A stretch of DNA of 11,687 nucleotides from Streptosporangiaceae bacterium (lineage in GTDB: Bacteria > Actinomycetota > Actinomycetes > Streptosporangiales > Streptosporangiaceae): the NCBI GenBank assembly GCA_030041195.1, contig JASHOI010000231.1, positions 1 to 11,687 on the forward strand, given 5' to 3'. A model generated the notes under the pieces. That model searched no databases. It saw nothing but the letters and a program-made list of their open reading frames with translations, and had not been told where the DNA came from. The position numbers and the translations under genes were made by a program. Positions 6,446 to 11,687 of the stretch are shown piece after piece (position 1 is the first letter of the stretch; each line of letters starts with the position of its first letter).

Positions 6446-7586
6446 CGGCCGGACCTCCAGCAGCTTCGGCCAGGGCGGGATGAACCACCCGGCCTTCATA
6501 GGTGATCACGACACCCTGCTGCAGGTCGTCGGAGAGGTCCACGGCGAGAGCGCCGTCCTTCACCAGGTACAACAACAGGGAGCTCATATTGCGCGCGTAC
6601 ATCGCCGACGCGGCGGCCGGCATCGTCGACGCCAGGTTCGCGGCGCCGACGACCGTCACGCCATTCTCGGTGACGACCGTCTCGCCGGGCTGCGATCCTG
6701 CCACGTTGCCGCCGAGCGGGCTCGCGCCCATGTCGACGACGACGGAGCCCGCCGTCATCGCCTTGAGCGCGTCGTCGGTGACCAGCAGCGGGGGCCGGCG
6801 CCCCGGTACCTGCGCGGTGGTGATCACCACGTCGTGCCTGGCGATGTGTCCGGTCAGCTCGTCCTGCTGCGCCTGGCGCTCTTCCTCGGTCAGCGCCCGC
6901 GCGTACCCGCCCTCGCCGCTGGCCGGGCCTACCGACGTCAGCTCGATGAAGGTCGCGCCCAGCGACTCCGCCTCGGTCTTGGTCTCCGGGCGCACGTCGT
7001 AGGCGCTGACCACGGCGCCGAGGCGGCGGGCCGTGCCGATGGCCTGCAGGCCGGCGACCCCGGTCCCGAGCACGAGCACCCTGGCTGGCCTGGCGGTGCC
7101 GGCCGCGGTGATCAGCAGCGGGAAGAACCGTCCGAACGTGTCGGCGGCCAGCACCGCCGCCTTGTAGCCGGCGATGTTCGCCTGCGAGGTGAGGGCGTCC
7201 ATCTGCTGCGCCCTCGGCAGCGTCCGCGGGATCAGGTCGAGGCTGACGGCGGTCACGCCGGTCTCGGCCAGGCGCCGGGCGAAACCGGGATCGCCGAGCG
7301 GCGCCAGCATCCCGAACACCGCCTGGCCCTGCCGGAAACCGGCGATCGCCTGCTCATCCGGCCTGCCCACCATCACGATCGCGTCCGCTGCCTGCTCGAT
7401 CTCGCCGCGGGTCGCGATCGTGGCGCCCGCCTCGGTGAACGCGTCATCGCTGAGCCAGGCGCCGTGCCCGGCGCCCGACTCGACCAGGACCTCGAGGCCG
7501 GCCGCGCGCAGTTTGGTCACGGCCTCGGGCACCAGCGCTACCCGGCGCTCTCCCGGCGCTGTCTCCCTGACAACGGCAACCTTCAT
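6423..7586 (-). CDS. pntAA: NAD(P) transhydrogenase subunit alpha part 1 (NAD-binding)
   Basis: The 387-aa soluble domain dI binds NAD(H). The N-terminus (KVAVVRETAPGERRVALVPE) is typical of the alanine dehydrogenase/transhydrogenase superfamily. The Rossmann motif GTGVAG lies at 174-179, with Asp197 closing the second strand, as expected for NAD rather than NADP. The loop that reaches dIII (the RQD loop) is intact: Arg121, Gln127, Asp130. SQANIAGYKA and AQVPGRRPPLLV are further family signatures, and the protein lacks the membrane helices, which are in pntAB. ATG 7586 has GAGG about eight bases upstream on the - strand. It is the first gene of the pnt operon. The upstream 343 bases should hold the promoter, but I could not identify one with confidence. 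Confidence 0.97.
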   Translation of the reverse strand: MKVAVVRETAPGERRVALVPEAVTKLRAAGLEVLVESGAGHGAWLSDDAFTEAGATIATRGEIEQAADAIVMVGRPDEQAIAGFRQGQAVFGMLAPLGDPGFARRLAETGVTAVSLDLIPRTLPRAQQMDALTSQANIAGYKAAVLAADTFGRFFPLLITAAGTARPARVLVLGTGVAGLQAIGTARRLGAVVSAYDVRPETKTEAESLGATFIELTSVGPASGEGGYARALTEEERQAQQDELTGHIARHDVVITTAQVPGRRPPLLVTDDALKAMTAGSVVVDMGASPLGGNVAGSQPGETVVTENGVTVVGAANLASTMPAAASAMYARNMSSLLLYLVKDGALAVDLSDDLQQGVVITYEGRVVHPALAEAAGGPADVDGTSD

Positions 7587-7929
7587 GCTCGTGACCTCAT
7601 GACTCGAAATCCTGGCACGCGCGGGGTCGGCAGACGCTCAACTCCAGTGCGGTCCAGAGCAAACCTACAGAATGGACCTTACCGGCAGCCCACGGTGCGG
7701 CCGGCCCGGCCCGCTCCGCGCAAGGATCGGGCGGAAGATGAGGATCTGTCGCAGGACGGGCCCGAACGGGTCGACAGGTACTGGGTCGCGCCGCCAGCCA
7801 TCGAAGCCGACCCGGCAGCGACGTCGCGGATCGGCTCGGCCGCAGCCTGCGAACCGTGCGGGGCCAGGCCATGCGGGGACCTGGGCGGCCGGGGCTGGCC
7901 GGGTGCGGGCGTAGCGATACCGTCGTCAG
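7587..7929. other. Intergenic region between divergent pntAA and the orphan ORF
   Basis: 343 bases of GC-rich sequence with no convincing gene. It must contain the pnt promoter (reading left) and probably that of the 221-aa ORF (reading right). Several TANNNT hexamers exist, for example TAGGTT on the - strand at 7667-7662, but none has a good -35 box. No strong repeat was noticed. Confidence 0.5.
7918..7929 (+). promoter_or_regulatory. Possible leaderless -10 element before the orphan ORF
   Basis: TACCGT (7918-7923) ends six bases before ATG 7930, the spacing expected of a promoter whose transcript begins at the start codon. No Shine-Dalgarno precedes the ATG. The -35 region is not recognisable, so this is only suggestive. 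Confidence 0.3.
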
Positions 7930-8595
7930 ATGCCGGCCAGCACCGGGGAAGGTCCGTTCGACTCCTGGACCGGCCGAGCCGTCTCGGTCCGGCCCGGCCA
8001 TGCGCCCGCTGACGCCCCTTCGAAAGCTACGATCCTGATCGCGAGCCCGGGCTGCTGGCCGCGGGGATCCGGCGCCGCCGCGGCAGCGGCATGGCCTCGG
8101 CTGCGGGTCGTCTTGTCTGAGGAACCCTTCGGGGCGCACGGCCATAAGCTGATAAACACCGGCATATTGCCCGCCCGCATCCCGCCACAGATCGTTGCGG
8201 AACTGCAGGCAGCGGTCGATTCTGACGCTGGAATTCTGCTAACCGTTGATATTTACCGGTGTGATGTACGGGCGAGGGGAGAAGTAGTAGGGCGATTCGA
8301 GCCGCCGCCTTTCTGGTTCGGGCAAGGCGGCGATGGTATGGCCAGAAGGCTGCTTATGGTGCAGCGCCTTCTTGGATCGGCTGAGCTCGTGCGCGACGAC
8401 AGGATTCGGCTGCAGCGTCGTTTCGCGGCGATATGCGATGCGATGAAGGCACCTGGCGCCGATGTGGCGCGCAGCGCTCGGCGACTCGACAGGCTCCTCG
8501 CCGACCTCGCCGGGAACCCCCTGGCAGGCCACCTCGCCAGCCGTGCCGGGCCGGAGAGGAGCGGGCCGCCCCCAGCCGGAGGCGTGTCCCATTAG
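7930..8595 (+). CDS. Unrecognised 221-aa protein
   Basis: I do not recognise this gene. The first 60 or so codons give a low-complexity Ala/Pro/Gly sequence with a run of six Ala, which may not be translated. From about residue 62 it reads like a real globular protein: HKLINTGILPARIPPQIVAE, then DAGILLTVDIYRCDVRARGE, a Pro-rich FEPPPFWFG segment at about 124-132, then helices rich in Arg and Leu to about 200. There is no signal peptide or membrane helix. ATG 7930 has a -10-like hexamer but no ribosome site; TTG 8113 is an alternative start that would leave 160 residues. The middle part (about 8210-8340) is lower in GC than the flanks. It stands alone between pntAA (divergent) and hupB (same strand, 225 bases downstream). 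Confidence 0.5.
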   Translation: MPASTGEGPFDSWTGRAVSVRPGHAPADAPSKATILIASPGCWPRGSGAAAAAAWPRLRVVLSEEPFGAHGHKLINTGILPARIPPQIVAELQAAVDSDAGILLTVDIYRCDVRARGEVVGRFEPPPFWFGQGGDGMARRLLMVQRLLGSAELVRDDRIRLQRRFAAICDAMKAPGADVARSARRLDRLLADLAGNPLAGHLASRAGPERSGPPPAGGVSH

Positions 8596-8629
8596 CCTGG
8601 CAACGCCCTCCCGCCCAGGGTCTTTCGTG

Positions 8630-8642
8630 AACCCCAGGGGTT
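8630..8642. repeat. Perfect odd palindrome, possible operator
   Basis: AACCCC-A-GGGGTT is a 13-bp palindrome in the gap between the orphan ORF and hupB, about 180 bases before the HU start. It could bind a dimeric regulator. The single-base centre makes an RNA hairpin with the full stem impossible. Confidence 0.3.
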
Positions 8643-8714
8643 GATGAATTTCCTATTCCCGTAGCATTACGACTGTGGCTAGCGTCGACACGCCGTGGTT
8701 TGAAGCGGATGTGA

Positions 8715-8743
8715 TTGTGCCGGGACGCTGGATCGCCTAATTT
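8715..8743 (+). promoter_or_regulatory. Probable hupB promoter
   Basis: TTGTGC (8715-8720), a 17-base spacer and TAATTT (8738-8743) fit the actinobacterial housekeeping pattern, with a partial -35 match and a TANNNT -10. The start of transcription would fall near 8750, giving a leader of about 70 bases that begins with the hairpin at 8755-8793. Confidence 0.4.
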
Positions 8744-8754
8744 CAGGCACATCA

Positions 8755-8793
8755 GAGGTCGCGAGAAGCCGGCTGCCCTGTCCGCGCGACCTC
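8755..8793 (+). promoter_or_regulatory. Leader hairpin of hupB
   Basis: GAGGTCGCG (8755-8763) and CGCGACCTC (8785-8793) form a perfect 9-bp GC-rich stem. The 21-base loop contains the palindrome AGCCGGCT (8767-8774), which could make an inner stem. It ends 17 bases before the GGAG ribosome site, so it would leave that site free; a role in mRNA stability or as an HU binding site is more likely than occlusion. Confidence 0.5.
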
Positions 8794-8820
8794 CCGTTGG
8801 GGGAACCGCAGGAGTGATGA

Positions 8821-9117
8821 ATGAACAAGCGTGACCTGATCGACGCGATTTCGACTCGGATGGGAGACAAGAAGACCGCGACCGAAGCGCTCAACGCGGT
8901 GCTCGACACCATCCAGGCCGCGGTCGCAAAAGGCGACAAGGTCGCCATAACGGGATTCGGGGTATTCGAGAAGGCTGTCCGGCCGGCCCGCACGGCCCGC
9001 AACCCAGCTACCGGTGCGTCCATCAAGGTGCCGAAGTCGTCAGTGCCCAAGTTCCGGGCCGGAGCCGACTTCAAGGCGATCGTCAACGGCGAGAAGAAGG
9101 TCGCGGCAAAGAGGTAG
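8821..9117 (+). CDS. hup: HU-family nucleoid DNA-binding protein (short form)
   Basis: The 98-aa product is a complete HU: the N-terminal helices MNKRDLIDAISTRMGDKKTA to about residue 40, the core ITGFGVFEKAVRPARTARNP, and the beta-arm tip with Arg-Asn-Pro-Ala-Thr-Gly, whose Pro wedges into DNA. It ends KKVAAKR without the long Lys/Ala/Pro tail of the larger mycobacterial and streptomycete HU, so it is the short type. HU dimers bend and compact DNA. The start is ATG 8821, with GGAG at 8811-8814 six bases upstream; the overlapping ATG at 8817 opens only a five-codon frame. It is transcribed alone, with a leader hairpin before it and a strong terminator after it. Confidence 0.96.
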   Translation: MNKRDLIDAISTRMGDKKTATEALNAVLDTIQAAVAKGDKVAITGFGVFEKAVRPARTARNPATGASIKVPKSSVPKFRAGADFKAIVNGEKKVAAKR

Positions 9118-9131
9118 CCAGCGCAGTGCCC

Positions 9132-9162
9132 TGGCGGGCGGCGCGGTCCGTGCCGCCCGCCA
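9132..9162. terminator. Strong hairpin terminator shared by hup and the convergent gene
   Basis: TGGCGGGCGGC (9132-9142) pairs perfectly with GCCGCCCGCCA (9152-9162), and the stem extends inward by a G-U and a C-G pair to a GGTCC loop. It starts 15 bases after the hup stop and ends 10 bases before the stop of the opposite-strand gene. There is no T-run, as usual in this group; the symmetric stem can serve both strands. Confidence 0.72.
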
Positions 9163-9171
9163 CCCGGCGCC

Positions 9172-9735
9172 TCAGCACGAGGCGAACAGCGATACCGAAG
9201 GATCCAGCTGCGCGATCGCCAGCCGCACGGCGTCGCGCAGGCCGTCGGCAGCCCGCCTGTGGTACACGGGTCCCGCGCCGTCGGCCAGCAGCACGCTCGC
9301 CGCGGCGACGCCCCGGGCGGCCACCGGCAGGGCCGCCCGCAGGTGCGCGATCAGTTCGAGCACATCCGGCTCGGCGGCGAGCACCCGGTCAGCGCGGATG
9401 GCCATCGCGGCGTAGCCGGGCCCGGGCGCGCGCGTTGCTTTCGCGAGCACGTGCTCCCAGCTTTCCGCCAGTGTGCGGCGCGTGGCCAGCGACACGAGGT
9501 GCTGGGCTCGGGTGGCCAGCAGCCTGCTCGAATCCGGATCGTCCCCGGCCGCCAGGCGGCGATCCAGCCGGAACGCGAACGCGCGCGCCATCGCCTTGTC
9601 CGCAGCCCGGTCCGGGCAAACGGCGAGCAGGCCCGAGCCGTGCCAGTCGGTGACCACCAGCGTGCCGCGCCGGGTGCGCCTTGCCCTGCTGCGGCCGCTC
9701 TGGCCGGCACCCGGATTCACGCATGAATTTCGCAT
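9172..9735 (-). CDS. Actinobacterial hypothetical protein, 187 aa
   Basis: The name of the family is not known to me, but the pattern is one seen in small soluble actinobacterial proteins of unknown role: a basic N-terminus (residues 1-25), a helix-rich body with Leu-Ala-Thr-Arg-Ala-Gln-His-Leu-Val-Ser-Leu and Arg-Arg-Thr-Leu-Ala-Glu-Ser-Trp, then PVAARGVAAASVLLADGAGP followed by Val-Tyr and a closing helix with Leu-Asp-Pro. No signal peptide or membrane segment is clear. The reading frame is open further upstream, but that part overlaps the divergent gene and is Arg/Cys-rich nonsense. ATG 9735 is the most reasonable start, although its ribosome site is poor (a purine-rich AGGGAAGG lies well upstream). 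It is divergent from glxA with 53 bases between the starts and convergent with hup. Confidence 0.72.
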   Translation of the reverse strand: MRNSCVNPGAGQSGRSRARRTRRGTLVVTDWHGSGLLAVCPDRAADKAMARAFAFRLDRRLAAGDDPDSSRLLATRAQHLVSLATRRTLAESWEHVLAKATRAPGPGYAAMAIRADRVLAAEPDVLELIAHLRAALPVAARGVAAASVLLADGAGPVYHRRAADGLRDAVRLAIAQLDPSVSLFASC

Positions 9736-9788
9736 AAGCCCATGGTCCGCCTTCCCTCGTCGGCGCCGAAAGTGGCAAGATTGACAGG
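9736..9788. promoter_or_regulatory. Divergent promoter region
   Basis: Only 53 bases separate the start of the 187-aa hypothetical (-) from the GlxA-type regulator (+). The segment contains the 10-bp palindrome TCGGCGCCGA at 9760-9769. It must include both ribosome sites and possibly both promoters, or transcription starts lie inside the neighbouring genes. The palindrome is a candidate operator for the AraC-type regulator, not more. Confidence 0.35.
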
Positions 9789-10817
9789 GTGCACGACAAA
9801 ACTGCCAAACTTGATGCGGGTCTGTGGGACACGCCGCGGCCGGGCCCGGCCGCGCGTTCGCCGCACGCGGTCGCTGTGATCGTCTACGACGGCATCTCAC
9901 CGTTCGAGCTGGGCGTGGCGTGCGACATCTTCGGGCACGATTACTCGGCCGCGTTCGGTGTTCCCTGGTACCGCCTGACCGTGTGTGCGCACACCCCGTC
10001 GGTGGTGATGGACGTCGGCATGCAGATGCAGGTCCCGCGTGGCCTGGAGGCGCTGCAGGAGGCCACCACGGTGATCCTGCCGCCGACCGAGCTCCCCGAG
10101 CAGGTGCCCGCCGAGGTGCTCGAGGCCCTGCGCGAGGCGCGCCGGCGCGGGTGCCGCGTGGTCTCGCTGTGCTCGGGCGCGTTCGTCCTGGCCGCCGCGG
10201 GGATTCTTGACGGCCATCCGGCCACCACGCACTGGTCCGAATGTGCCGACCTGGCCAGGCGCTATCCCGGGGTCAGGGTGGATCCCGGGGTGCTGTACGT
10301 GGACGACGGGGACCTGCTGACGTCGGCGGGGAGCGCCGCCAGCATCGACCTCTGCCTGCACGTGGTACAGCTCGACTACGGGACCGAGATCGCGACCCGG
10401 CTCGCCAGGGACCTCGTGGTCCCGCTGCAGCGCGACGGCGGGCAGGCCCAGTACATCGAGGCGCCGGTGCCGGACCTCGACAGCGCCAACCTGTTCGCCG
10501 ACACGATGGGCTGGCTGCAGGAGCACCTGGACCAGGCGGTGACCGTCAACGACCTGGCGGCCCGGGCGGCGATGAGCCCCAGGACGTTTGCGCGGCGGTT
10601 CCTTGCCGCCGTGGGCATGACGCCCTACCAGTGGATCCTCGGCGAGCGCGTCCGGCTGGCGCAGCGCCTGCTCGAAACCTCTGACCTGCCGGTCGAGGTG
10701 GTCGCCGCGCGGAGCGGTTTCGGCACGGCTGACAACTTCCGCAAGCACTTCGCGCGCGTGCTGCGCACCAGCCCCCAGGGATACCGGCGCGCGTTCCGGC
10801 AACGGCGGGCAAGCTGA
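9789..10817 (+). CDS. GlxA-family transcriptional regulator (DJ-1/PfpI + AraC HTH)
   Basis: The 342-aa product has two domains. Residues about 25-200 form a DJ-1/PfpI-like domain: VAVIVYDGISPFELGVACD opens it, and SLCSGAFVLAAAGILDG (Cys128 at the nucleophile-elbow position) followed by ATTHW is the typical GlxA pattern. Residues about 235-340 hold the AraC helix-turn-helix pair: VNDLAARAAMSPRTFARRF and EVVAARSGFGTADNFRKHF. Such proteins sense an unknown small molecule through the DJ-1 part and activate or repress nearby genes. The start is GTG 9789; no strong ribosome site is visible, and later in-frame starts would cut the DJ-1 domain. A likely target is the divergent hypothetical gene or its own promoter. 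What it controls cannot be read from here. Confidence 0.92.
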   Translation: MHDKTAKLDAGLWDTPRPGPAARSPHAVAVIVYDGISPFELGVACDIFGHDYSAAFGVPWYRLTVCAHTPSVVMDVGMQMQVPRGLEALQEATTVILPPTELPEQVPAEVLEALREARRRGCRVVSLCSGAFVLAAAGILDGHPATTHWSECADLARRYPGVRVDPGVLYVDDGDLLTSAGSAASIDLCLHVVQLDYGTEIATRLARDLVVPLQRDGGQAQYIEAPVPDLDSANLFADTMGWLQEHLDQAVTVNDLAARAAMSPRTFARRFLAAVGMTPYQWILGERVRLAQRLLETSDLPVEVVAARSGFGTADNFRKHFARVLRTSPQGYRRAFRQRRAS

Positions 10818-10836
10818 CCGCCCGGCAGCCGTAAGC

Positions 10837-10846
10837 GCCCCGGGGC
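10837..10846. repeat. Short GC palindrome after glxA
   Basis: GCCCCGGGGC is a perfect 10-bp palindrome 19 bases after the GlxA-type gene. It may help end transcription, but with no spacer for a loop only a smaller stem could form. It may be chance in GC-rich DNA. Confidence 0.2.
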
Positions 10847-10979
10847 AGCACGTTCGCCCAGCGGTGGTTCACCGTGTCTGGAGCGTCGGTCAGGTAACCG
10901 GAACGGAACCTATTGCGGCGTCCGCGGCTGCTCCCAGAATCCGCGCAATCCAGGCATAAGTCCTCATGATCGGGTTATT

Positions 10980-11018
10980 GGGGAATCCTGTCAGTCGTAT
11001 TGACTGACGCGATTCCCC
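10980..11018. terminator. Long hairpin between convergent glxA-type gene and ddl
   Basis: GGGGAATC (10980-10987) pairs with GATTCCCC (11011-11018), and GTCAGTC (10990-10996) with GACTGAC (11002-11008), leaving a five-base loop GTATT and a two-base internal step (one C-C mismatch, one possible G-U pair). It sits between two convergent genes and is symmetric, so it can act on both strands. It lies 35 bases past the ddl stop. The local GC is lower than in the genes. Confidence 0.6.
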
Positions 11019-11036
11019 ACTCTGAGAGGATTCCCC
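11011..11036. repeat. Direct repeat GATTCCCC beside the hairpin
   Basis: GATTCCCC occurs at 11011-11018 and again at 11029-11036, 18 bases apart, with the odd palindrome CTCTGAGAG (11020-11028) between them. The second copy, as GGATTCCCC (11028-11036), is also a perfect 9-bp inverted match to GGGGAATCC (10980-10988), so two alternative stems are possible. Confidence 0.55.
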
Positions 11037-11053
11037 GCTAATTGACCGGCGCT

Positions 11054-11687
11054 TTAGCGGAGGCCGGGGCGCTTGGCCAGCGCGGTCTCCAGCAGCCGGT
11101 TGATCAGTTCGGGGAACGCCAGGCCGCTCGCCTCCCACATCTTCTGGAAATACGACGCGGGCGACAGTCCGGGGATCGTGTTGATCTCGTTGATCAGGAT
11201 TTGCCCGTCCGGCGTGTAGAAGAAATCCACCCGGGCCAGGCCCTCGCAGGAGACCGCCTCGAACGCCTGCGCGGACATTCGGCGGATCTCCTGCTGCTGC
11301 TCGGCGGGGATCGGCGCGGGGATCGCCATCCCGCTGGCCGCGTCCAGGTACTTCGCCTCGAAGTCCCAGAATTCCTCGCCGCCGTCGATCAGCAGCTGCC
11401 CGGGCAGGCTGGTGTCGGGCGGGCCGCCGTCGCGCCCCTCCAGCACCGAGCACTCGATCTCCCTGCCCTCGATCGCGGCCTCCACGATCACCTTCGGGTC
11501 GTAGGCCCGCGCGGCGGCGATCGCGGCGTGCAGCTCAGCCATGTCCGAGGCCTTGGACGTGCCGATGCTGGATCCGCCGCGGGCGGGCTTGACGAACAGC
11601 GGCCAGCCCAGCTCGGCGATCGCGTCCAGCACCCGCTTGCGCTCCGGGTCCGCCAGCGACAGGGCGCCCTCGTCCTCCTCCAGCGGC
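11054..11687 (-). CDS. ddl: D-alanine--D-alanine ligase, C-terminal part (5' end beyond window)
   Basis: The frame is open to the right edge, so about 211 residues of an enzyme of usual length near 310-370 are seen. It joins two D-Ala using ATP to make the dipeptide for peptidoglycan. The ATP-grasp parts are present: FVKPARGGSSIG (phosphate-binding Lys and Gly-rich loop), VIVEAAIEGREIECSVL, the omega-loop segment EFWDFEAKYL, ARVDFFYTPDGQILINEINT with the metal-binding Glu and Asn, and IPGL. The Lys-Tyr of EAKYL corresponds to K215-Y216 of E. coli DdlB, which marks a dipeptide ligase rather than a vancomycin-resistance D-Ala-D-Lac ligase. The protein ends AKRPGLR at TAA 11054-11056. GTG 11632 is internal, not a start. 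Confidence 0.95.
   Translation of the reverse strand, partial: PLEEDEGALSLADPERKRVLDAIAELGWPLFVKPARGGSSIGTSKASDMAELHAAIAAARAYDPKVIVEAAIEGREIECSVLEGRDGGPPDTSLPGQLLIDGGEEFWDFEAKYLDAASGMAIPAPIPAEQQQEIRRMSAQAFEAVSCEGLARVDFFYTPDGQILINEINTIPGLSPASYFQKMWEASGLAFPELINRLLETALAKRPGLR

Noticed and set aside
6279..8012. Open frame of 577 codons on the + strand
   Set aside because: It runs antisense through pntAA, whose family motifs are unambiguous; the translation is Arg/Gly/His-rich with no domain, typical of the complement of high-GC coding DNA.
9736..9900. Longer N-terminus for the 187-aa hypothetical
   Set aside because: The extra 55 residues are Arg/Cys-rich, overlap the divergent GlxA-type gene and have no support.
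9897..10802. Open frame of 301 codons on the - strand
   Set aside because: Antisense to the GlxA-type regulator, with His/Arg/Gly-rich composition and no recognisable motif.
10980..11036. Small CRISPR-like or tRNA-like element
   Set aside because: Only two or three 8-9 base arms with unequal spacing and no repeat-spacer pattern; no cloverleaf or anticodon arm can be drawn.
11054..11687. Vancomycin-resistance type D-Ala-D-Lac ligase
   Set aside because: The omega-loop keeps Glu-Ala-Lys-Tyr-Leu, which marks a D-Ala-D-Ala ligase, and no vanH or vanX gene is visible nearby.

Overview
The window is high-GC DNA with GTG/TTG starts, 4-bp stop/start overlaps and actinobacterial gene families: a three-gene pntAA-pntAB-pntB transhydrogenase, a short HU, a GlxA-type DJ-1/AraC regulator and a D-Ala-D-Ala ligase. 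It is most likely the chromosome of a filamentous-type actinomycete. No genus can be named from the sequence alone. No tRNA, rRNA, CRISPR array, transposase or phage gene was seen.

Left part (1-3653, + strand): the last 26 codons of an unidentified protein, then a 152-aa orphan with clearly lower GC than its surroundings. That pair has the arrangement of a toxin tail and its immunity protein, but this is inference. An intergenic stretch follows, then a two-gene operon: a 562-aa all-TPR protein overlapping by ATGA a 412-aa Cdc48-like AAA+ ATPase, which has its own short TPR-like N-terminus and an intact Tyr-Val-Gly pore loop. Together they look like a scaffold or adaptor plus an unfoldase of unknown substrate.

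Middle (3786-7586, - strand): a toxin-antitoxin module, with a RHH/DUF433-like antitoxin and a DUF5615 PIN-like toxin overlapping by GTGA and apparently expressed from a leaderless promoter. Upstream of it is the pnt operon, with all three genes overlapping; it makes the membrane proton-translocating NAD(P) transhydrogenase.

Right part: an unrecognised 221-aa ORF (+), a short HU gene with a strong leader hairpin and a strong terminator, a 187-aa actinobacterial hypothetical (-) divergent from a glxA-like regulator (+), a structured intergenic region with nested repeats, and the C-terminal two thirds of ddl (-), cut by the window end.

Most of the right part is ordinary housekeeping. The accessory material is at 1-4573. 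The best candidate for an undescribed system is the TPR/AAA+ pair and its possible link to the toxin/immunity-like genes beside it.
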